9,629 nucleotides of DNA, taken from assembly GCA_964580405.1 (NCBI GenBank), contig CAZOKM010000064.1, positions 1-9,629 on the forward strand, written 5' to 3'. Origin of the DNA: JAGTRI01 sp964580405. GTDB taxonomy: Archaea; Thermoproteota; Bathyarchaeia; Bathyarchaeales; DTEX01. How positions within the stretch are numbered: position 1 is the stretch's first letter; each line of letters starts with the position of its first letter. Shown here piece after piece: positions 5,826 through 9,629 of this stretch. The notes below the pieces were generated by a model. That model was not told where the DNA came from. It ran no database searches and was given only the letters and a program-made list of their open reading frames with translations. Both the position numbers and the translations under genes were made by a program.

Positions 5826-7430
5826 CTAGTCTGAGATTTCCGCCCTGACTCCGACGAACACCGGACCCGTCGTTTCGATTTTCTTTTTGTGGTTCATGAT
5901 GAACCTTCGGGCCTTGTCGCCGACTTTCACGTTTATGTCGCTCGGGCGCCGGGCCAGCCGAACCCAAAGGTCAAAGCTCACCCGATTGTCACGTACGGAT
6001 TGTTCTATTCCTGCCGCTGCCTGCGCGGCTATGCCGTCGATGTACGTGATTCCCGTCTGGGTTCCCCCTTCGCGGGCGGCTTTGACGATTTCGACGTTGC
6101 CCATCCCCTTCGCTGGGACGCCTAGAACATTGCCGTTATAGACGAAGACTTGGTTCAAGGCAGCTGCCCCCAAAAGCCGCGAGTCCTGTTCCTTCTCGTA
6201 GATGTAAACCTTCACGGATTTTCCCTGAACCTTGCCTTCGTACGCTAGGAACTCGCACGGGCTGGGCGCCTCCGCGTTGGCGACTGCAACTTTCAGTATA
6301 CTTTTAGCTACCTTTTTTCCTTCCTTGGTCGCGGGCGCAACCTCGAACCCTATTGCCCTCGCAATTTCGGCGTCTGAGAGCTCGAGCTCCGCGAAGAACT
6401 GAGGATACACCAACCTCCTGATGTCCTCCTCGTTGCTGAGTAACATCGCAATTCTCTCGACGCCTATCCCAACGTTCAGCACAGGCTCTTTGAGGTCGTA
6501 CCTCGCTAGGGCGATGGGGCTGTAGATGCCATAGTCCACGACCTCAACCCATGTTTTCGAGGTTGGGTGGAAGATGAAGCCTTCGTACTCCATGCCCGGA
6601 GCGTAGTACTTTGACGTGACCTTCTTTTGGACGAACCTGAACCTGTCGAAGCCGAGTGGCTCCAGCAGAGCCTTCGAGATTTCCTGCCCCTCCTCGATGT
6701 CGACGGCTTCTCTCATGACGGCGCAGCTGGCTGAGTGGTGGACGCGAAGGTGAGTCGGGTTTTCCCTTTGCTCTCTCCTGAACCTGACGTCGACCGAGAA
6801 CAGCTTCAGCGGAAGCTCAGAAACGGGGCGAACCGCCTGAAGCGTCAGAAACCACGCCGTAGTCATGTGTGACCTAAGGGTTAGGTTTGAAGCTTCGGGC
6901 AGCAGCGACGAGAACTCGGGGAAAACGTCCGAAACCACGCGCATAGCTAGCGTGTCAGATACCCCTAAGGCGTCAGCCATCTTTTCGACCAAGTCGTCCG
7001 AGTCGACGTCGCCCTTTTTGTAGTCCCGCAGGACCCTCTGAAGGCCTAAAACCTTAGACTCAGAAAGCTCGACTCCCAGTTTCTTTATTTGCTCTTGCTT
7101 TGCGTTGCTTAGTCCGATGTCCGGTCGGGGTAGGGTAGCCAAGTAATAGCAGCGGTCTAGAATTAGAGGAGCCTCGGGGCCGTACTGCTTGTAGACTTCG
7201 TTCGCTTCCAGAATTACGGGGTTGAAGACCTCCGTGAAGCCCAGTTCCAGAAATGCAGCTCTCATCTTTTGGACGAGGTCGTAGAACGGGTGGGACTTGC
7301 CCTTTGTTTTTGGTTCAGCCTTTAGTTTTTTCGGAGGCTTGGGAAGCAGGCTTGCGCTGTCCTGCCAAACCTTCTCGAACCCTTCTTCGTCGACCCTCCT
7401 GAGGATGTCCCTCGGGTTCAACGGACTCAA
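5826..7430 (-). CDS. sepS: O-phosphoseryl-tRNA(Cys) synthetase (SepRS)
   Basis: This class II aminoacyl-tRNA synthetase attaches O-phosphoserine to tRNA-Cys; SepCysS then converts it to Cys-tRNA. It works as a tetramer in known members. I start at the TTG of 7430, overlapping the translin TGA (TTGA), with GAGGAG 11 bases upstream. The 41 codons open before it are the translin shadow. The result is 534 residues, the usual family size. Motif 1 lies near 47-72 (HPFYDLVQK ... FTEVFNPVI), then SHMTTAWF at 187-194, motif 2 at 213-237 (FRREQRENPTHLRVHHSAS) and motif 3 at 318-330 (LNVGIGVERIAML). T190, S233, S235 and N319 are the likely counterparts of the phosphoserine-binding residues of Archaeoglobus SepRS. 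The C-terminal ~180 residues form the tRNA anticodon-binding part. This is not PylS or PheRS: the HHSAS and YGPEAPLILDRCYYLA stretches are SepRS-like. Confidence 0.93.
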   Translation of the reverse strand: MSPLNPRDILRRVDEEGFEKVWQDSASLLPKPPKKLKAEPKTKGKSHPFYDLVQKMRAAFLELGFTEVFNPVILEANEVYKQYGPEAPLILDRCYYLATLPRPDIGLSNAKQEQIKKLGVELSESKVLGLQRVLRDYKKGDVDSDDLVEKMADALGVSDTLAMRVVSDVFPEFSSLLPEASNLTLRSHMTTAWFLTLQAVRPVSELPLKLFSVDVRFRREQRENPTHLRVHHSASCAVMREAVDIEEGQEISKALLEPLGFDRFRFVQKKVTSKYYAPGMEYEGFIFHPTSKTWVEVVDYGIYSPIALARYDLKEPVLNVGIGVERIAMLLSNEEDIRRLVYPQFFAELELSDAEIARAIGFEVAPATKEGKKVAKSILKVAVANAEAPSPCEFLAYEGKVQGKSVKVYIYEKEQDSRLLGAAALNQVFVYNGNVLGVPAKGMGNVEIVKAAREGGTQTGITYIDGIAAQAAAGIEQSVRDNRVSFDLWVRLARRPSDINVKVGDKARRFIMNHKKKIETTGPVFVGVRAEISD

Positions 7431-8068
7431 CCCTTGTGTTTCTCCTCTAGCCGTTTTCTGAGGTTTTTTATCGAGTCTTCGAGGTGCGTCCTCCTGACCT
7501 CGATTGTGACGTCGCCCCTCGTCGCCTCGAGGACGTGCCGGGCTACGTCGCACTTTCTTCTCAATCCCTGAACGAGGATGTTGGCTTCGTCGAGGTTGAC
7601 CAGCTCGACGTAGATTGTTTCCATGAGCTCAAGGTTTTTCTCGGCTTTCCCGACTTCGTTTCTTCTCAGGTAATCCAAGGTCTGACGCCTAAGCTCCCCA
7701 ATCACGTCAGCCAAGCCAAGAATGTAGGCTGGCATCGGGACGCTGATTTCGTTGCTGTTTAGGAAACGCCCCTCTTTGATTAGGGCGAGAAATATTTTTG
7801 CTTCAGTGTATTCTTCGAGGGCTGCTTCGACGATTCCCATGTAGAGAAGGTCAGGGTAGCTTGCTGTGAGGCTGGTTAACGTGCCAAACAGCTCCTTCGC
7901 CTCTTCGAGGACTGCTTCAGCGTCTTCGAGCCGCTGTTTGTGCATGTGGAAAATCGCCGTTTTCGACAGCCGCGTGCATTTTCGCATGGCTGCCTGAACG
8001 TCTTGGCGGGCAGCATCCTTCTTCGCCAATTCATCTTGTATCTGCTTAAGAATGTTATTCAGCGACAT
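7427..8068 (-). CDS. Translin-family RNase (archaeal C3PO/Trax-like)
   Basis: This 213-residue all-helical protein is related to translin and Trax, which build the C3PO endoribonuclease in eukaryotes; an archaeal homologue from Archaeoglobus forms a homo-oligomeric active particle. Key motifs are LEEYTEAKIF (E86, E89) and ILGLADVIGELRRQ (D121, E125). These align with the EYVEA and ADLTGEL motifs carrying the catalytic acids of Trax, so RNase activity is predicted. I start at the ATG of 8068. The frame is open to 8131, but a TATA box at 8097-8105 lies inside that stretch and the extension is not family-like. The C-terminus (EDSIKNLRKRLEEKHKG) is highly charged. The TGA stop overlaps the SepRS TTG, making a coupled two-gene operon. 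Confidence 0.88.
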   Translation of the reverse strand: MSLNNILKQIQDELAKKDAARQDVQAAMRKCTRLSKTAIFHMHKQRLEDAEAVLEEAKELFGTLTSLTASYPDLLYMGIVEAALEEYTEAKIFLALIKEGRFLNSNEISVPMPAYILGLADVIGELRRQTLDYLRRNEVGKAEKNLELMETIYVELVNLDEANILVQGLRRKCDVARHVLEATRGDVTIEVRRTHLEDSIKNLRKRLEEKHKG

Positions 8069-8096
8069 GACTTTCACTTTCCCGAATGTGGTTTTT

Positions 8097-8105
8097 CTTT
8101 TATGC
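8097..8105 (-). promoter_or_regulatory. TATA box of the translin-SepRS operon
   Basis: The minus strand reads GCATAAAAG, centred about 33 bases upstream of the translin ATG at 8068. This supports that ATG over upstream alternatives and implies a very short leader. Confidence 0.55.
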
Positions 8106-8137
8106 TTTACCTGAGCAAGATTCTTCTGCACAAATAG

Positions 8138-8290
8138 ACACCCAATACGGCATTTATCCTTTTTCTTGCGGATGCTGAATCTTCAAAAGAAGCACGAACA
8201 GCGGATGATTCCCTATTAATGATTTCAGAAAATCCTTTTTGGAATGATGCAGAATGTTTTGGTATCGAAAAATCTACCATTTTCAGCTAG
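8138..8290 (+). other. Low-GC orphan open frame, possible gene remnant or small protein
   Basis: Between the translin promoter and the PurF-like gene, the plus strand has 50 sense codons with no stop, running from a TAG at 8135-8137 to a TAG at 8288-8290. The codons follow a purine-N-pyrimidine rhythm and the translation is protein-like (ADAESSKEARTADDS, then ISENPFWNDAECFG), but no ATG, GTG or TTG occurs until an ATG at 8219, which would give only 23 residues. Its base composition is lower in GC than the flanking genes. It could be a decayed 3' end or chance. I do not recognise a family. Confidence 0.25.
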
Positions 8291-9629
8291 GGTTTGCCCG
8301 TCCAGCAGTACAGGCAAATGTCTTCCTCTTTCAGACCCTTGTTGTTTGGGGCTTCGACGACGGCTTTAACGAGGTTTTCTATGGTCTGAAACCTCAGCGT
8401 CGTGAAGCCGATCTTTTTCCTGATCTCCTCAACCATGGTCAGGTACTCCTGACTCGTTGAATCCAGGTACTTGCTGATGTCTTCCTCGGTCTTGTCCATG
8501 GCTTTCCAGGTCGCCAAGTCTTTGGTCTTGGTGGACAAGTCGTAGATGCACGGGTACATCTGCGGGGGCGAAGCGATCCTCCCGTGAATCTCCATAGGCC
8601 CGTAGGGCATGAGATTCTCCCTCAGCAGGTTTTGGAGCTGAGTGCCCCGCCTGATCGAGTCGTCGACCAGTACTATTCTCTGGTCCTGAATCATCTGGGA
8701 GTTAGGAACCTGCTTGAACCGCGCGATAAGGTCCCTCTTTTCCTGAGTCGGGGGAATGTAGCTCCGTCCCCAGCCAGGCGTGTACTTCACGAGGGGTCGC
8801 CTCAAGGGAACAAGCGAGTTCGCTGCTTTTTTCACGGCTTCTTCAAGCTGGCTCGCGTCGATTTCGCCTTTCCTGAACCGTTCTAGCGCTTCGCTGATTC
8901 TTTCCCTTGCGAGCTCCATCCTTCTTTTAGCGTAGCCGACCGAGTGAGGGAACCCCGAGTCCGCTATGCCCAGCACGATGTCGGCTTCGACGTCGTCCTT
9001 TTCGGCGAGGAAGCCCCCGCACCTTTCCCTGACGACCTCCGCGTTCACTCCGTAGTAGTCCGAGGTTGGGAAGCCGAAGTAGACGTGCAGGAACGGGCAG
9101 AACCTCTTCCTCTTCGACGCCTGCGCCCGCGTCTTAGCGCCCGACTCGTCTATGGACACGATTTCTCGGTGCTCAAGGTACTTCACGACCTCGTACCTCA
9201 GGTTGGGGAACGCGCAGGTTTCGGAAGCCAAAGCCCAGTCGTTTCCCCTGTTCGCGAGGACGAGGGGGAAGGCGTCGCCCGACGCGTAGATGCTTTTTTC
9301 GTTCTGTGAAAGAAGCAGCAGGGAGATTGTTCCGTCGATTTTCTGGTACATGGCTTCGATGCCGTCGACGATGCTCTTTCCTCTGCTGATGAGCTCGCCC
9401 ACAATCTCGGTCTGGTTCGGAACTGAGACGCCAGCCTTAACTCTCGAGTTTTTGAAAGTGACGCCCTCGCTAATCAGCTCGCTGTACAGCGCCTCGGCGT
9501 TTCGGAGGAAGCCAGCCGTGCAGAGGGCGAAGGTCCCGATTTTGGACTCGAACTTGACGGGCTGCTCGTCTTCGCTGTCGCTTATGACGCCGATTCCCAG
9601 CGTGCCCTGTATCCGCTTGTACTCTTCCT
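8287..9629 (-). CDS. PurF-like amidophosphoribosyltransferase with degenerate glutaminase domain, 5'-truncated
   Basis: The frame is open to the right edge, so about 446 residues are seen and roughly the first 60, including any catalytic N-terminal Cys, are outside. A GTG at 9402 is internal. Canonical PurF makes 5-phosphoribosylamine from PRPP and glutamine. The phosphoribosyltransferase half is well kept: GIADSG (8953-8970), KYTPGWGRSYI, RIVLVDDSIRRGT (PRPP motif, near 8640-8680), RIASPPQMYPCIY. Four cysteines, in FCPFLHVYF (9097-9099), YPCIY (8548-8550) and ICLYC (8305-8316), match the Fe-S cluster ligands of B. subtilis-type PurF. The glutaminase half is odd: GIGHVRY is replaced by GIGVISD, AHNGNL by CTAGFL, and TSDTE by VPNQTE. 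A charged helical insert of about 44 residues lies at 8797-8928. It could be a paralogue with another role. Confidence 0.85.
   Translation of the reverse strand, partial: EEYKRIQGTLGIGVISDSEDEQPVKFESKIGTFALCTAGFLRNAEALYSELISEGVTFKNSRVKAGVSVPNQTEIVGELISRGKSIVDGIEAMYQKIDGTISLLLLSQNEKSIYASGDAFPLVLANRGNDWALASETCAFPNLRYEVVKYLEHREIVSIDESGAKTRAQASKRKRFCPFLHVYFGFPTSDYYGVNAEVVRERCGGFLAEKDDVEADIVLGIADSGFPHSVGYAKRRMELARERISEALERFRKGEIDASQLEEAVKKAANSLVPLRRPLVKYTPGWGRSYIPPTQEKRDLIARFKQVPNSQMIQDQRIVLVDDSIRRGTQLQNLLRENLMPYGPMEIHGRIASPPQMYPCIYDLSTKTKDLATWKAMDKTEEDISKYLDSTSQEYLTMVEEIRKKIGFTTLRFQTIENLVKAVVEAPNNKGLKEEDICLYCWTGKP

Noticed and set aside
7431..7553. Extra 41 codons at the N-terminus of SepRS
   Set aside because: They overlap the translin coding sequence in another frame and read as Arg/Pro-rich noise; starting at TTG 7430 gives the family length.
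8069..8131. Longer N-terminus for translin
   Set aside because: It contains the TATA box, has no family-like sequence, and the ATG at 8068 has ideal promoter spacing.
8069..8286. tRNA or other structured RNA in the longest intergenic gap
   Set aside because: No acceptor/anticodon/T-arm pattern (no GTTCGA-type T-loop) and low GC; nothing beyond the promoter and orphan frame.
8944..9309. 121-codon plus-strand frame across the PurF-like gene
   Set aside because: Antisense shadow of a recognisable conserved domain; Arg/Val-rich with no motif.
9400..9402. GTG as start of the PurF-like protein
   Set aside because: The frame continues upstream to the window edge with PurF-like sequence such as GTLGIG and LRNAEALYSELISEG, so the gene is cut by the window.

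Overview
The window looks like chromosomal DNA of an uncultivated archaeon. Archaeal markers are a gene run encoding RNA polymerase subunit Rpo7 (RpoE), Spt4, GTP-dependent dephospho-CoA kinase and ribosomal proteins S24e and S27ae; TATA boxes about 30-34 bases before several start codons; and a translin-family protein. O-phosphoseryl-tRNA synthetase (SepRS) narrows it to lineages that make cysteine on tRNA: class I methanogens and relatives, Archaeoglobales, or Bathyarchaeia-like archaea. The mixture of genes and the moderate-to-high GC would suit Bathyarchaeia, but that is inference and no marker here proves it. There is no sign of a mobile element, phage, CRISPR array, tRNA or rRNA.

Layout. 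1-497 (+) is the 3' part of a sugar isomerase/epimerase TIM barrel. 534-1334 (-) is an AT-richer gene for a putative zinc metallopeptidase, divergent from the information-processing operon at 1463-3351 (+): rpo7, spt4, DUF359 kinase, rps24e, rps27ae, with two 4-base stop/start overlaps and a strong Shine-Dalgarno before rps27ae. 3362-3607 (-) encodes a small two-helix membrane protein. 3762-4256 (+) encodes a YfcE/MJ0936-type phosphodiesterase. 4340-5101 (+) encodes an unknown six-helix membrane protein that shares its stop codon region (CTAG) with convergent endonuclease V (5098-5772, -). 7427-8068 (-) translin and 5826-7430 (-) SepRS form a tightly overlapping pair. 8287 to the right edge (-) is a PurF-like protein whose N-terminus lies outside the window.

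How the genes fit together. The 1463-3351 block is a conserved archaeal transcription/translation cluster with CoA biosynthesis embedded in it. The translin-SepRS pair couples a C3PO-like RNase, which keeps the acidic residues expected for catalysis, to the enzyme that charges tRNA-Cys with phosphoserine. The PurF-like protein keeps the PRPP-binding motif and four cysteines matching the Fe-S ligands of B. subtilis-type PurF, but it appears to have lost the residues that bind glutamine. That makes it the most unusual protein in the window. No stretch longer than 300 bases lacks a gene. The longest gap, 8069-8286, holds the translin promoter and an orphan low-GC open frame.
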